The notes under the pieces are model-generated. The model had not been told where the DNA came from. It saw only the letters and a program-made list of their open reading frames with translations, and ran no database searches. This document shows, piece by piece, positions 34,317 through 43,728 of a stretch of 64,000 nt of DNA. Position 1 is the stretch's first letter, and each line of letters opens with the position of its first letter. The stretch comes from Paludibacteraceae bacterium. Lineage in GTDB: Bacteria > Bacteroidota > Bacteroidia > Bacteroidales > Paludibacteraceae. The position numbers and the translations under genes are program-made. The stretch covers positions 124,001-188,000 of the forward strand of contig JAGALP010000003.1 of assembly GCA_017625155.1 (NCBI GenBank). Direction: 5' to 3'.

Positions 34317-34604
34317 ATGAAACTGAACGTAAAAGCTGTGAACTTCGAGATTGCAGATCGCCTCGAGAAACACATTGAGAAGAAAACTAAACGCTATGAG
34401 AAGTTGCTCCCAGAGTCCGCAGAGATGGAGATTCAGTTGACGGTCGTAAAACCAGAAACGAATCTTAATAAGGAAACGCACGTGCGCGTAGTGGGTTTTG
34501 GCGCAGAGTTATTTGCCCAAAAAGTATGTGATACTTTTGAAGAGGGAATAGATGATTGCCTAGAAGCTATTGAGAAACAATTGGAAAAACGCAAAGATAA
34601 GTAA
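34317..34604 (+). CDS. hpf: Ribosome hibernation-promoting factor (HPF/RaiA family, short)
   Basis: A 95-residue short HPF/YfiA-type protein that binds the 30S subunit and silences ribosomes in stationary phase: MKLNVKAVNFEIADRLEKHIEKK and ETNLNKETHVRVVG, ending in IDDCLEAIEKQLEK. The long C-terminal dimerisation domain of long HPF is absent. It follows xerC by 57 nt and is closed by a terminator, giving an xerC-hpf unit as in other Bacteroidales. Confidence 0.93.
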   Translation: MKLNVKAVNFEIADRLEKHIEKKTKRYEKLLPESAEMEIQLTVVKPETNLNKETHVRVVGFGAELFAQKVCDTFEEGIDDCLEAIEKQLEKRKDK

Positions 34605-34628
34605 AAAATAGTTTGCATTTGTATGTGT

Positions 34629-34653
34629 GAGGGGCGAAAAAGCCCCTCTTTTT
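34629..34653 (+). terminator. Rho-independent terminator after hpf
   Basis: A 7-bp stem GAGGGGC/GCCCCTC followed by TTTTT. Confidence 0.9.
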
Positions 34654-34694
34654 ATGAAAAAATACAGAAAAAATGCATTTTTTTTGGAAAATAT

Positions 34695-34725
34695 TTTGTC
34701 AGTTAAAAAAAATGTAGTACCTTTG
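34695..34725 (+). promoter_or_regulatory. Promoter of the tRNA-tuf-secE-nusG-rpl-rpo block
   Basis: TACCTTTG at 34718-34725 with TTTG at 34695-34698. It is about 50 nt ahead of the first tRNA. Confidence 0.75.
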
Positions 34726-34778
34726 CACCGCTTTTCCGCCGACGTGTAACAAGGCGTGGCAAAAAGTACGTAAGACCC

Positions 34779-34852
34779 GCCTCTTTAGCTCAGTTGGCCA
34801 GAGCACGTGATTTGTAATCTCGGGGTCGTTGGTTCGAATCCGACAAGAGGCT
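34779..34852 (+). tRNA. tRNA-Thr(UGU)
   Basis: Acceptor GCCTCTT/AAGAGGC, anticodon loop TTTGTAA (anticodon UGU), T-arm GTTGGTTCGAATCCGAC. The discriminator U is followed by CCA in the DNA at 34853-34855, which may be encoded or chance. Confidence 0.95.
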
Positions 34853-34878
34853 CCAAAACGAACATTGAAATAGATATT

Positions 34879-34961
34879 GGGAGTATTCCAGAGCGGCCAA
34901 ATGGGGCAGACTGTAAATCTGCTGGTTTTCACCTTCGGTGGTTCGAATCCATCTGCTCCCA
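34879..34961 (+). tRNA. tRNA-Tyr(GUA)
   Basis: A class II tRNA with a long variable arm. Acceptor GGGAGTA/TGCTCCC, anticodon loop CTGTAAA (GUA), T-arm GGTTCGAATCC and discriminator A. Confidence 0.95.
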
Positions 34962-34998
34962 CAACTAAACTAACCGTCGCGGAAGTCGTGGTTAATTC

Positions 34999-35071
34999 GC
35001 GGAAATAGCTCAGTCGATAGAGCACTAGCCTTCCAAGCTGGGGGTCGCGGGTTTGAGCCCCGTTTTCCGCT
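34999..35071 (+). tRNA. tRNA-Gly(UCC)
   Basis: Acceptor GCGGAAA/TTTCCGC, anticodon loop CTTCCAA (UCC), and T-arm GCGGGTTTGAGCCCCGT. The discriminator is U, as usual for tRNA-Gly. Confidence 0.95.
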
Positions 35072-35125
35072 CAATTTTTATTTATACACTCGTATATTCG
35101 AGTAGTGGCGAACGTGGTTCGTGTT

Positions 35126-35197
<72 letters not shown>

Positions 35198-35312
35198 CAA
35201 ACACATAATACCGTGAGGTACTTCCGCTATATGGGAGTATTGCGGTGTGTAAAGAAAGTAAGTAAAAAATACATTAGTATTAACGTTAATAACTAAAAAT
35301 TATTCTAGAATT

Positions 35313-36500
35313 ATGGCAAAAGAAAAATTTGACCGTTCGAAACCACACGTGAACATTGGTACAATTGGTCACGTTGATCACGGTAAAACTACTTTGACCG
35401 CTGCTATTACAACTGTATTGGCTGCTAAGGGTCTTTCTGAGCTTCGTTCATTCGACTCTATCGACAATGCTCCAGAGGAGAAAGAGCGTGGTATTACTAT
35501 CAACACTGCACACGTTGAGTATCAAACCGCTAACCGTCACTACGCTCACGTTGACTGCCCTGGTCACGCTGACTACGTAAAGAACATGGTTACTGGTGCT
35601 GCTCAAATGGACGGCGCTATCATCGTAGTAGCTGCTACCGATGGTCCTATGCCTCAAACACGTGAGCACATCCTTTTGGCTCGTCAGGTGAACGTTCCTT
35701 CATTGGTTGTATTTATGAACAAGTGCGACCTTGTTGACGATGCTGAGATGCTTGACCTCGTTGAGATGGAGATGCGTGAGCTTCTTTCATTCTATGAGTT
35801 CGACGGCGACAATACTCCTATCATCCGTGGTTCTGCTCTTGGTGCGTTGAACGCAGTTCCAGAGTGGGAGGATAAGGTTATGGAGTTGATGGATGCTTGC
35901 GACACATGGATTCAATTGCCTCCACGTGCTGTTGATAAACCATTCTTGATGCCAGTTGAGGACGTATTCTCAATCACTGGTCGTGGTACTGTAGCTACAG
36001 GTCGTATCGAGACAGGTATCGTGAAAGTAGGTGACGAAATCCAATTGATCGGTCTTGGTGCCGAGGGCAAGAAGTCAGTTGTAACAGGTGTTGAGATGTT
36101 CCGTAAGTTGCTCGACCAAGGTGAGGCTGGTGATAACGTAGGTTTGTTGCTCCGTGGTATCGACAAAGACGAGGTACGTCGTGGTATGGTAATCACCCAC
36201 CCAGGTGTAGTTAAACCATATAGCGAGTTCAAGGCTTCTGTTTATATCTTGAAGAAAGAGGAAGGTGGTCGTCACACTCCATTCCACAACCACTATCGTC
36301 CACAATTCTACATCCGTACAATGGACGTAACTGGCGAGATTACTTTGCCAGAGGGAACAGAGATGGTAATGCCAGGTGACAACTTGGAGATTCAAGTTAA
36401 GTTGATCTACCCAGTTGCTTGCTCTGAGGGTCTTCGTTTCGCTATCCGCGAGGGTGGTCGTACCGTAGGTTCTGGTCAGATTACCAAATTGATTGACTAA
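35313..36500 (+). CDS. tuf: Elongation factor Tu
   Basis: A 395-residue GTPase that delivers aminoacyl-tRNA to the ribosome. G motifs are [10 protein letters not shown] (residues 19-28), [11 protein letters not shown] and NKCDL; domains II and III follow in full. It lies between tRNA-Thr and tRNA-Trp and ends at a terminator-like hairpin, so part of the transcription passes through trnW to secE-nusG. The codon choice is strongly biased, as expected for an abundant protein. Confidence 0.99.
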   Translation: MAKEKFDRSKPHVNIGTIGHVDHGKTTLTAAITTVLAAKGLSELRSFDSIDNAPEEKERGITINTAHVEYQTANRHYAHVDCPGHADYVKNMVTGAAQMDGAIIVVAATDGPMPQTREHILLARQVNVPSLVVFMNKCDLVDDAEMLDLVEMEMRELLSFYEFDGDNTPIIRGSALGALNAVPEWEDKVMELMDACDTWIQLPPRAVDKPFLMPVEDVFSITGRGTVATGRIETGIVKVGDEIQLIGLGAEGKKSVVTGVEMFRKLLDQGEAGDNVGLLLRGIDKDEVRRGMVITHPGVVKPYSEFKASVYILKKEEGGRHTPFHNHYRPQFYIRTMDVTGEITLPEGTEMVMPGDNLEIQVKLIYPVACSEGLRFAIREGGRTVGSGQITKLID

Positions 36501-36520
36501 TATTTAGGTCAATGATAAAT

Positions 36521-36548
36521 GATTGCCGAAGTTTCGGCTTCGGCAATC
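36521..36548 (+). terminator. Hairpin between tuf and tRNA-Trp
   Basis: An 11-bp stem GATTGCCGAAG/CTTCGGCAATC with a 6-nt loop. The U-run is weak (AATTTA), and tRNA-Trp starts 6 nt later, so it may be a processing or partial termination site. Confidence 0.65.
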
Positions 36549-36553
36549 AATTT

Positions 36554-36624
36554 ACGGAAGTCTTCTAATGGTAAGAAAGCGGTCTCCAAAACCGTCAATG
36601 TGGGTTCGATTCCTGCCTTCCGTG
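36554..36624 (+). tRNA. tRNA-Trp(CCA)
   Basis: Acceptor ACGGAAG/CTTCCGT, anticodon loop CTCCAAA (CCA), T-arm TGGGTTCGATTCCTG and discriminator G. It occupies its usual position between tuf and secE. Confidence 0.96.
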
Positions 36625-36644
36625 CTGTTACATGACATAGCTTC

Positions 36645-36676
36645 CATCTGACTTCAGCAACTGCTGAGGCCAGATG
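36645..36676 (+). other. Hairpin between tRNA-Trp and secE
   Basis: CATCTG/CAGATG enclosing TCAGCA/TGCTGA. No T-run follows, so this is more likely an RNA-processing structure than a terminator. Confidence 0.5.
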
Positions 36677-36717
36677 TTTGGCGCGAAATAAGTACAATAG
36701 AAAAAACAACTACTGAT

Positions 36718-36906
36718 ATGAAGTTTGTAGAAAACCTAAAAGAGTCTTACACGGAGTTAGTTCACAAGGTGAGTTGGCCTACGCGTAAGGAGTTGTCCAA
36801 GAGTGCAGTGCTAGTGTTGATTGCTTCCATAATACTGGCGCTCATTGTATGGCTCATGGATTTTTGCTTTGAGTCAATCATGACCTTTGTTTACGGCTTG
36901 TTCTAA
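36718..36906 (+). CDS. secE: SecE, preprotein translocase subunit
   Basis: A 62-residue protein with one transmembrane helix (LVLIASIILALIVWLMDFCF) preceded by the conserved amphipathic segment KESYTELVHKVSWPTRKEL. SecE is the essential clamp of the SecYEG channel in the inner membrane. The short single-helix form is normal for Bacteroidetes. nusG begins 21 nt after the stop. Confidence 0.96.
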   Translation: MKFVENLKESYTELVHKVSWPTRKELSKSAVLVLIASIILALIVWLMDFCFESIMTFVYGLF

Positions 36907-36927
36907 TTAATTAAAAGGAATTTGAAT

Positions 36928-37479
36928 ATGGCTGAGAACAATTACAAGTGGTATGTGCTCCGTGCAATAAGTGGAAAGGAGAACAAGGTGAAAGAGTATA
37001 TCGAAGGCGCCTTGGTAACTTCTACTTTGTTCAAAGAGTATGTGTCGCAAGTCTTGATTCCTACAGAGAAGGTGGTGGCATTGCGTGGAAACAAACGCGT
37101 GATTAAAGAACGCAATATGCTTCCAGGTTATGTGTTGGTGGAGTGTAACTTGACCGACGAGTGCTATCCATTGTTGCGTAACATCCCGAATGTGTTGGGT
37201 TTTTTGAGTGACGGTAAGTCGAGCACAAAACCAAAACCTGTTCCACAATCCGAGGTGAATCGCCTTGTTGGTGAAGTGGACGAGGCTGCTATTGAAGCAG
37301 TGTTGGATGAGACCTACTTGGTAGGCGAGCATGTTAAGGTAACCGATGGTCCTTTCAATGGTTTTGAAGGTGTCGTTAATGAGGTTGTCCAAGACAAGCG
37401 TAAACTCAAAGTGGTTGTTACAATCTTCGATCGTCAAACTCCATTGGAGTTAGGTTACGATCAGGTAGCAAAGGAGTAG
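36928..37479 (+). CDS. nusG: NusG, transcription elongation factor
   Basis: A 183-residue NusG with the N-terminal RNA polymerase-binding domain (KWYVLRAISGKENKVKEYIE), PGYVLVE, and the C-terminal KOW domain (VTDGPFNGFEGVVNEV). The ATG at 36928 is preferred to a TTG at 36922. NusG couples RNA polymerase to ribosomes or Rho; it sits between secE and rplK as in most bacteria. Confidence 0.97.
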   Translation: MAENNYKWYVLRAISGKENKVKEYIEGALVTSTLFKEYVSQVLIPTEKVVALRGNKRVIKERNMLPGYVLVECNLTDECYPLLRNIPNVLGFLSDGKSSTKPKPVPQSEVNRLVGEVDEAAIEAVLDETYLVGEHVKVTDGPFNGFEGVVNEVVQDKRKLKVVVTIFDRQTPLELGYDQVAKE

Positions 37480-37560
37480 GAGGCACTGTTACGGGCCGTT
37501 GTACTACTCGATAGTTTCTTATTAACAAAACTATTAACAAAGTAAAACAAACAAAAAATT

Positions 37561-37983
37561 ATGGCTAAAGAAATTGCTGGATTTATTAAACTCCAGATCA
37601 AGGGTGGCGCTGCTAATCCATCACCTCCAGTAGGTCCTGCTTTGGGTTCTAAGGGTGTGAACATTATGGAGTTTTGTAAACAATTCAATGCCAGAACGCA
37701 GGAAAAAGCAGGTAAAGTGTTGCCTGTTGTAATTACTGTTTACGCTGACAAAACATTCGACTTCGTCGTTAAAACTCCTCCTGTAGCAGTACAGTTGTTG
37801 GAGGCTGCTAAGGTTAAGAGTGGTTCAAACCAACCTAACCGTAACAAAGTGGCTACTATCACTGAGGAGCAAGTGGTTGCAATCGCAACCGACAAGATGG
37901 TCGATTTGAACTGCTTTACCGTAGAAAGCGCCGTTAAGATGGTGAAAGGTACAGCACGTAGTATGGGTATTACCGTTAAATAA
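37561..37983 (+). CDS. rplK: Ribosomal protein L11
   Basis: A 140-residue large-subunit protein at the GTPase-associated centre: [25 protein letters not shown] at the N-terminus and the rRNA-binding C-terminal domain ending [13 protein letters not shown]. The proline-rich stretch [10 protein letters not shown] is intact. First gene of the rplKAJL cluster, 81 nt after nusG. Confidence 0.98.
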   Translation: MAKEIAGFIKLQIKGGAANPSPPVGPALGSKGVNIMEFCKQFNARTQEKAGKVLPVVITVYADKTFDFVVKTPPVAVQLLEAAKVKSGSNQPNRNKVATITEEQVVAIATDKMVDLNCFTVESAVKMVKGTARSMGITVK

Positions 37984-38002
37984 TTAAACTTCAATCACTA
38001 TT

Positions 38003-38695
38003 ATGGCAAAATTGACAAAAAATCAAAAGCTTGCTGCTGAGAAGATTGAAGCAGGTAAGCTCTACACAGTGGCTGAGGCTGCTGCGCTCGTAAAAGAAAT
38101 TACGACTACAAAGTTCGATGCAAGCGTAGATATCGATGTACGTCTTGGTGTAGACCCACGTAAAGCTAACCAAATGGTTCGTGGCGTGGTGAGTTTGCCA
38201 AACGGTACAGGTAAAGAAGTACGCGTTCTTGCATTGTGTACTCCCGACCAAGAGGCAGCTGCAAAAGAGGCAGGTGCTGATTATGTAGGTTTGGATGAGT
38301 ATATTGAGAAGATCAAAGGCGGTTGGACAGACATTGACGTGATCATCACTCAACCTCAAATCATGGGTAAGATTGGTGCTCTCGGTCGTGTACTTGGTCC
38401 TCGTGGCCTTATGCCTAACCCAAAATCAGGTACAGTAACTATGGATGTTGCTAAGGCTGTGAAAGAGGTTAAGCAAGGTAAGATTGACTTCAAGGTGGAT
38501 AAATTTGGTATTGTACATACCTCTATTGGTAAAGTAAGCTTTACTCCAGAGGCTATCGCACAAAACGCAAACGAGTTTATTCAAACGCTCATTAAGTTGA
38601 AACCTGCAGTAAGCAAAGGTACTTATATCAAGAGTATTTATCTTTCCAGTACAATGAGTCAAGGTATTAAGGTTGACCCAAAATCAGCTGAGTAA
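38003..38695 (+). CDS. rplA: Ribosomal protein L1
   Basis: A 230-residue L1-stalk protein with [18 protein letters not shown] and [18 protein letters not shown]. In many bacteria L1 also represses its own operon by binding an mRNA mimic near rplK; I did not find a clear mimic here. Starts 19 nt after rplK. Confidence 0.98.
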   Translation: MAKLTKNQKLAAEKIEAGKLYTVAEAAALVKEITTTKFDASVDIDVRLGVDPRKANQMVRGVVSLPNGTGKEVRVLALCTPDQEAAAKEAGADYVGLDEYIEKIKGGWTDIDVIITQPQIMGKIGALGRVLGPRGLMPNPKSGTVTMDVAKAVKEVKQGKIDFKVDKFGIVHTSIGKVSFTPEAIAQNANEFIQTLIKLKPAVSKGTYIKSIYLSSTMSQGIKVDPKSAE

Positions 38696-38719
38696 TCAAT
38701 TTAATTATTAAAGAGAATT

Positions 38720-39253
38720 ATGAAGAAGGAAGATAAAACCGCGATTATTGCCCTCCTTGGTGAGCAACTCGAGCAATACTCTCATTTCTATATCACCAAC
38801 ATCGAAGGTCTGAACGCTGAGAAGACTAGCGCATTGCGTCGTGAATGCTTTAAGCAAGACGTTAAACTGTTGGTGGCTAAGAATACTTTGCTCCAAAAGG
38901 CTCTTGAGGCAAAGGGTATCGACGAAGCAATCTTTGCTGCGTTGAAAGGTAACACCGCTTTGATGCTCTCTAACACAGGTAACGCTCCTGCAAAATTGAT
39001 TAAGGAGTTTACCAAGAAGGAGAAGAATAAAGAAGAGGCTAAGCCACAATTGAAGGCAGCTTATGTAGAAGAAACTGTTTACGTAGGTGCTCAAAACTTG
39101 GATTTCCTCTCTACCATCAAGTCAAAGAACGAACTCATTGCAGATTTGGTTGCATTGCTCCAATCTCCTGCAAAGAACGTTGTTTCTGCACTCCAATCAG
39201 GAGGTACTACTATCCACGGCGTGTTGAAAACGCTGGGTGAACGTGCTGAATAA
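38720..39253 (+). CDS. rplJ: Ribosomal protein L10
   Basis: A 177-residue stalk-base protein that anchors L7/L12 dimers through its C-terminal helix. The N-terminal domain reads YSHFYITNIEGLNAEKTSALRREC, followed by VAKNTLLQKALE. In other bacteria L10 with L12 regulates its own translation from the leader. It starts 24 nt after rplA. Confidence 0.97.
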   Translation: MKKEDKTAIIALLGEQLEQYSHFYITNIEGLNAEKTSALRRECFKQDVKLLVAKNTLLQKALEAKGIDEAIFAALKGNTALMLSNTGNAPAKLIKEFTKKEKNKEEAKPQLKAAYVEETVYVGAQNLDFLSTIKSKNELIADLVALLQSPAKNVVSALQSGGTTIHGVLKTLGERAE

Positions 39254-39308
39254 TCAGCAAACCAAACTAATTAACATTAAAAAAATAACACTTTAAAATT
39301 ATACAACA

Positions 39309-39689
39309 ATGGCAGATTTGAAAGCTTTTGCTGAACAATTAGTAAACCTTACAGTTAAGGAAGTTAATGAACTCGCTCAAATTTTGAAAGAGGAGTATGG
39401 TATTGAACCTGCAGCTGCAGCTGTTGCAGTTGCTGCTGGTCCTGCAGCAGGTGGCGACGCTCCTGCAGCAGAGGAGAAAACATCTTTTGATGTAGTATTG
39501 AAATCAGCTGGTGCTAACAAACTTCAAGTAGTTAAAGCAGTTAAAGAGCAAACTGGTCTTGGTTTGAAGGAAGCTAAAGACATCGTAGATGCAGCTCCTG
39601 CAAACGTTAAGGAAGGTGTAGACAAAGCTACTGCTGAGGCTCTCAAGAAAGCTCTTGAAGAGGTAGGCGCTGAGGTAGAGTTGAAGTAA
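39309..39689 (+). CDS. rplL: Ribosomal protein L7/L12
   Basis: A 126-residue stalk protein with an N-terminal dimerisation helix, an Ala/Gly/Pro hinge ([22 protein letters not shown]) and the factor-binding C-terminal domain ([20 protein letters not shown]). It recruits translational GTPases. A terminator-like hairpin follows before rpoB, consistent with making more L12 than RNA polymerase subunits. Confidence 0.98.
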   Translation: MADLKAFAEQLVNLTVKEVNELAQILKEEYGIEPAAAAVAVAAGPAAGGDAPAAEEKTSFDVVLKSAGANKLQVVKAVKEQTGLGLKEAKDIVDAAPANVKEGVDKATAEALKKALEEVGAEVELK

Positions 39690-39710
39690 TAATACCTACT
39701 TAATAGTGCT

Positions 39711-39745
39711 AGGTTTAGACCCTAAAAAGGGGTCTAAACCTTTTT
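39711..39745 (+). terminator. Attenuator between rplL and rpoB
   Basis: A perfect 12-bp stem AGGTTTAGACCC/GGGTCTAAACCT with a 7-nt loop and TTTTTC. It separates ribosomal protein genes from rpoBC; no TAnnTTTG box is obvious in the ~150 nt before rpoB, so partial read-through is likely. Confidence 0.85.
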
Positions 39746-39903
39746 CTCTAAATAGGAAGTAATGTTGAAAAAAAGTTAAAGTCTGATAATTTTTGAGCGG
39801 TTATTGTTAAAAGTTTATAAATCACAAAACCATTTATTTAGATTTAAATAGTTTATTATCAGACGATTATAATTTTTGAAACATATTAAAACCATAAAAT
39901 TAA

Positions 39904-42900
39904 ATGGCAAATCAAAAACAAACCCAGCGAATCAATTTCTCGGCAATGCAAAAGCAGATGCCTTATCCTGATTTTCTGGAAATTCAATTGAAATCCTTCC
40001 ATGATTTCTTCCAAATGGATTCTACTCCAGAGGTGCGTCATACGGAAGGTTTGTTTAAGGTTTTCTCGGAGAACTTCCCAATTCAAGACACGAGAAACAA
40101 CTTCACGTTGGAGTTCTTGGATTACCACATTGATCCTCCTCGTTATTCAATCGAGGAGTGCTTGCTCCGTGGATTGACCTATAGTGTGCCTTTGAAGGCA
40201 AAATTGTTCTTGACCTGTACTGATCCTGATCACGAGGATTTTGAGCCAGTTCTTCAAGAGGTATTCTTGGGTAATATCCCATACATGACCCCAAAGGGAA
40301 CTTTCGTGATCAATGGTGCTGAGCGTGTGATTGTTAGTCAGTTGCACCGTTCACCAGGTGTGTTCTTTGGTACATCAATGCACTCTAACGGAACAAAGTT
40401 GTACTCTGCTCGTATCATCCCATTCCGTGGTTCATGGATTGAGTTTGCGACTGATATCAACCGCGTGATGTATGCTTACATTGATCGTAAGAAGAAATTA
40501 CCTGTAACCACTTTGTTGCGTGCAATTGGTTTTGAGAGCGATAAGGATATCTTGGATTGCTTTGGCTTGGCTGAGGAAATCAAGTGTACCAAGGAGAACT
40601 TGGATGCCGTAGTTGGTCGCACTTTGGCTGGTAACGTATTGAAGGGTTGGACCGAGGACTTTGTGGATGAAGATACTGGCGAGGTTGTAACCATTGAGCG
40701 TAACGAGGTAATCATTGAGCGTGAAACTGTATTGACAGAGGAATTGTGCGAAGACATTCTTGAGTCTGGCACCAAGACCATTTTGCTCCACAAAGAGGAG
40801 GCAAACGAGTCTGATTACTCTATCATCTTCAATACTTTGCAAAAAGACCCTTCTCACTCAGAGAAAGAGGCCGTCCTCTACATCTATCGTCAGTTACGTA
40901 ACGCAGAGCCTGCAGATGATGCTACAGCTCGCGAGGCTATTCACAACCTCTTCTTCTCTGAGAAGCGTTATGACTTGGGTGAGGTAGGTCGCTATCGTAT
41001 CAACCGCAAGTTGAATATGGATATTCCTATGGAAACCCGTACCTTGACCAAGGAGGATATGATTGAGATTATCAAGTATTTGGTCGAGCTTATCAACTCC
41101 AATGCTGAGGTTGATGATATTGACCACTTGAGTAACCGTCGTGTTCGTACCGTGGGCGAGCAATTGTACAATCAATTTGGTATTGGTCTTGCTCGTATGG
41201 CTCGCACTATTCGTGAGCGCATGAACGTGCGCGATACTGAGGTGTTCACTCCAACCGATTTGATCAACGCTAAGGCTATTTCTAGTGTAATCAACTCATA
41301 CTTCGGTACCAATGCACTTTCTCAGTTCATGGATCAACAAAACCCATTGGCTGAGATCACTCACAAACGTCGTATGTCTGCGCTTGGTCCTGGTGGACTT
41401 AGCCGTGACCGTGCAGGTTTCGAGGTGCGTGACGTTCACTATACTCACTATGGTCGTCTTTGTCCTATTGAGACTCCTGAGGGTCCAAACATTGGTTTGA
41501 TTTCTTCTCTTTGCGTTTATGCGAAGATAAATGATCTTGGGTTCATTGAGACTCCATACCGTAAGGTAGAGAATGGAGTGGTTAACCTTAACAACGATGA
41601 GGTAGCATATTATACTGCTGAGGATGAGGAGCAAGCTATTGTAGCACAAGGTAATGCTCCATTGGATAAGGATGGTAAGTTTATCCGTACCAAGGTTAAA
41701 TCTCGTTTCGAGGCTGACTTCCCTGTGGTAGCACCATCAGAGGTAAACTTGATGGACGTTTCTCCATCACAGATTGCTTCTATTGCTGCTTCTTTGATTC
41801 CATTCTTGGAACACGATGATGCTAACCGTGCGTTGATGGGTTCGAACATGATGCGTCAGGGTGTGCCATTGCTTCGCAGTGAGGCTCCTATCGTAGGTAC
41901 TGGTATTGAGGCGCAATTGATTCAAGATTCTCGTACTCAAATTATGGCAGAGGGTGATGGCGTGGTAACGTACGTAGATGCTGACAAAATTGTCATTAAT
42001 TACACTCGTAGCAAGGAAGAAGAGTTCATCTCTTTTGAAACTTCAGAGAAAGAATACAAATTGCCAAAATTCCAACGTACAAACCAAAATACCACCATTG
42101 ACCTTCGTCCAATCGTTCGCAAAGGCGATAAGGTAACTAAAGGTCAGATTTTGACTGAAGGTTATGCAACCGAAAACGGTGAATTGGCTTTGGGTAAGAA
42201 CTTGAAAGTGGCATATATTCCTTGGAAAGGTTACAACTACGAGGATGCTATTGTGTTGAGCGAGCGCATCGTTCGTGAAGATATGTTTACTTCTGTTCAT
42301 GTGGTAGAACAACTTTTGGAAGTTCGTGAAACGAAACGTGGTGCAGAGGAATTTACAGCTGACATACCAAACGTGAGCGAAGAGGCTACTAAGGACTTAG
42401 ATGAGAATGGTATCATTCGTATCGGAGCTCATATTAATCCGGGCGATATCATCGTAGGTAAGATTACTCCTAAGGGAGAGTCGGATCCTTCTCCAGAAGA
42501 GAAACTTCTTAAAGCAATCTTCGGTGACAAGGCAGGTGATGTGAAAGATGCTTCCCTGAAGGCTACTCCATCACTCAGCGGTGTGGTAATTGGTAAGAAC
42601 CTTTATAAGAAGGCTATCAAAGATCGCAAACAAAAATTGGAGGATCGTGATACCATGGCTCAATTGGATGCACAAACTCAAGTTAAGGCAGAACAACTTA
42701 AACAATTGTTGATTGATAAGTTGGTTGTCTTGCTCAAGAAACGTGTATCTGCTGGTGTAATAGATTATGCCAACACCGAAGTTGTGGCTAAAGGTCTTGA
42801 ATTTACTGCAGAGCGCTTGAAGAATATTGACTATATGTCGGTGATGTTGGCGAACTGGACTGATGATGAGCACACCAATGATTTGGTATGTCGTTGTATT

Positions 42901-43716
42901 ATGAATTACATCGCAAAATACAAAGAGATGGATGCTCAACTCAAACGCGAAAAATTCAATTTAACTATAGGTGATGAGTTGCCTAACGGTATTTTGGAGA
43001 TGGCTAAGGTATATATTGCTAAGCGTCGTAAGATTCGCGTAGGTGATAAGATGGCTGGTCGTCACGGTAACAAGGGTATTGTTTCTAAGATTGTTCGTGT
43101 AGAGGATATGCCATTCTTGGCTGATGGTACTCCTGTGGATATCGTATTGAACCCACTGGGTGTGCCTTCTCGTATGAACATCGGTCAGATCTTCGAGGCA
43201 GTTCTTGGTTGGGCTGGTCACGAGTTGGGCGTTAAGTTTGCTACTCCAATCTTCGATGGCTGTACTTTGGATTCGCTCAATGAATGGACTGACAAAGCAG
43301 GTCTCCCACGTGCAGGTAAGACTCAGCTCTACGATGGTGGTACTGGCGAGGCATTCGACCAAATGGCAACCGTGGGTGTGACCTACTTTATGAAGCTTGG
43401 TCACATGGTTGATGATAAGATGCACGCTCGTTCTATCGGTCCTTACAGCTTGATTACTCAACAACCATTGGGTGGTAAAGCTCAGTTCGGTGGTCAACGT
43501 TTTGGTGAGATGGAGGTTTGGGCGCTTGAGGCACACGGTGCTGCTCATATCCTACAAGAGATCCTCACAGTTAAGTCAGACGACGTAACAGGTCGTGCAC
43601 GTACATACGAGGCAATCGTTAAGGGCGAAGCAATGCCTACACCAGGTTTGCCAGAGTCACTCAACGTATTGTTGCACGAGTTGCAAGGTCTCGCTCTCTC
43701 AATCACAATGGAATAA
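39904..43716 (+). CDS. rpoB: RNA polymerase beta subunit
   Basis: A 1270-residue beta subunit of full Bacteroidetes length. Landmarks are the rifampicin region ([33 protein letters not shown]), RHGNKGIV, and the C-terminal [21 protein letters not shown]. The rifampicin cluster shows no change I would read as resistance. With rpoC 12 nt downstream it forms the polymerase catalytic core operon. Confidence 0.99.
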   Translation: MANQKQTQRINFSAMQKQMPYPDFLEIQLKSFHDFFQMDSTPEVRHTEGLFKVFSENFPIQDTRNNFTLEFLDYHIDPPRYSIEECLLRGLTYSVPLKAKLFLTCTDPDHEDFEPVLQEVFLGNIPYMTPKGTFVINGAERVIVSQLHRSPGVFFGTSMHSNGTKLYSARIIPFRGSWIEFATDINRVMYAYIDRKKKLPVTTLLRAIGFESDKDILDCFGLAEEIKCTKENLDAVVGRTLAGNVLKGWTEDFVDEDTGEVVTIERNEVIIERETVLTEELCEDILESGTKTILLHKEEANESDYSIIFNTLQKDPSHSEKEAVLYIYRQLRNAEPADDATAREAIHNLFFSEKRYDLGEVGRYRINRKLNMDIPMETRTLTKEDMIEIIKYLVELINSNAEVDDIDHLSNRRVRTVGEQLYNQFGIGLARMARTIRERMNVRDTEVFTPTDLINAKAISSVINSYFGTNALSQFMDQQNPLAEITHKRRMSALGPGGLSRDRAGFEVRDVHYTHYGRLCPIETPEGPNIGLISSLCVYAKINDLGFIETPYRKVENGVVNLNNDEVAYYTAEDEEQAIVAQGNAPLDKDGKFIRTKVKSRFEADFPVVAPSEVNLMDVSPSQIASIAASLIPFLEHDDANRALMGSNMMRQGVPLLRSEAPIVGTGIEAQLIQDSRTQIMAEGDGVVTYVDADKIVINYTRSKEEEFISFETSEKEYKLPKFQRTNQNTTIDLRPIVRKGDKVTKGQILTEGYATENGELALGKNLKVAYIPWKGYNYEDAIVLSERIVREDMFTSVHVVEQLLEVRETKRGAEEFTADIPNVSEEATKDLDENGIIRIGAHINPGDIIVGKITPKGESDPSPEEKLLKAIFGDKAGDVKDASLKATPSLSGVVIGKNLYKKAIKDRKQKLEDRDTMAQLDAQTQVKAEQLKQLLIDKLVVLLKKRVSAGVIDYANTEVVAKGLEFTAERLKNIDYMSVMLANWTDDEHTNDLVCRCIMNYIAKYKEMDAQLKREKFNLTIGDELPNGILEMAKVYIAKRRKIRVGDKMAGRHGNKGIVSKIVRVEDMPFLADGTPVDIVLNPLGVPSRMNIGQIFEAVLGWAGHELGVKFATPIFDGCTLDSLNEWTDKAGLPRAGKTQLYDGGTGEAFDQMATVGVTYFMKLGHMVDDKMHARSIGPYSLITQQPLGGKAQFGGQRFGEMEVWALEAHGAAHILQEILTVKSDDVTGRARTYEAIVKGEAMPTPGLPESLNVLLHELQGLALSITME

Positions 43717-43728
43717 AATTCAAGAATT

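Noticed and set aside
36521-36548. Definite terminator separating tuf from secE-nusG
   Set aside because: The T-run is weak and the gene order implies some read-through, so it is listed as a hairpin with moderate confidence.
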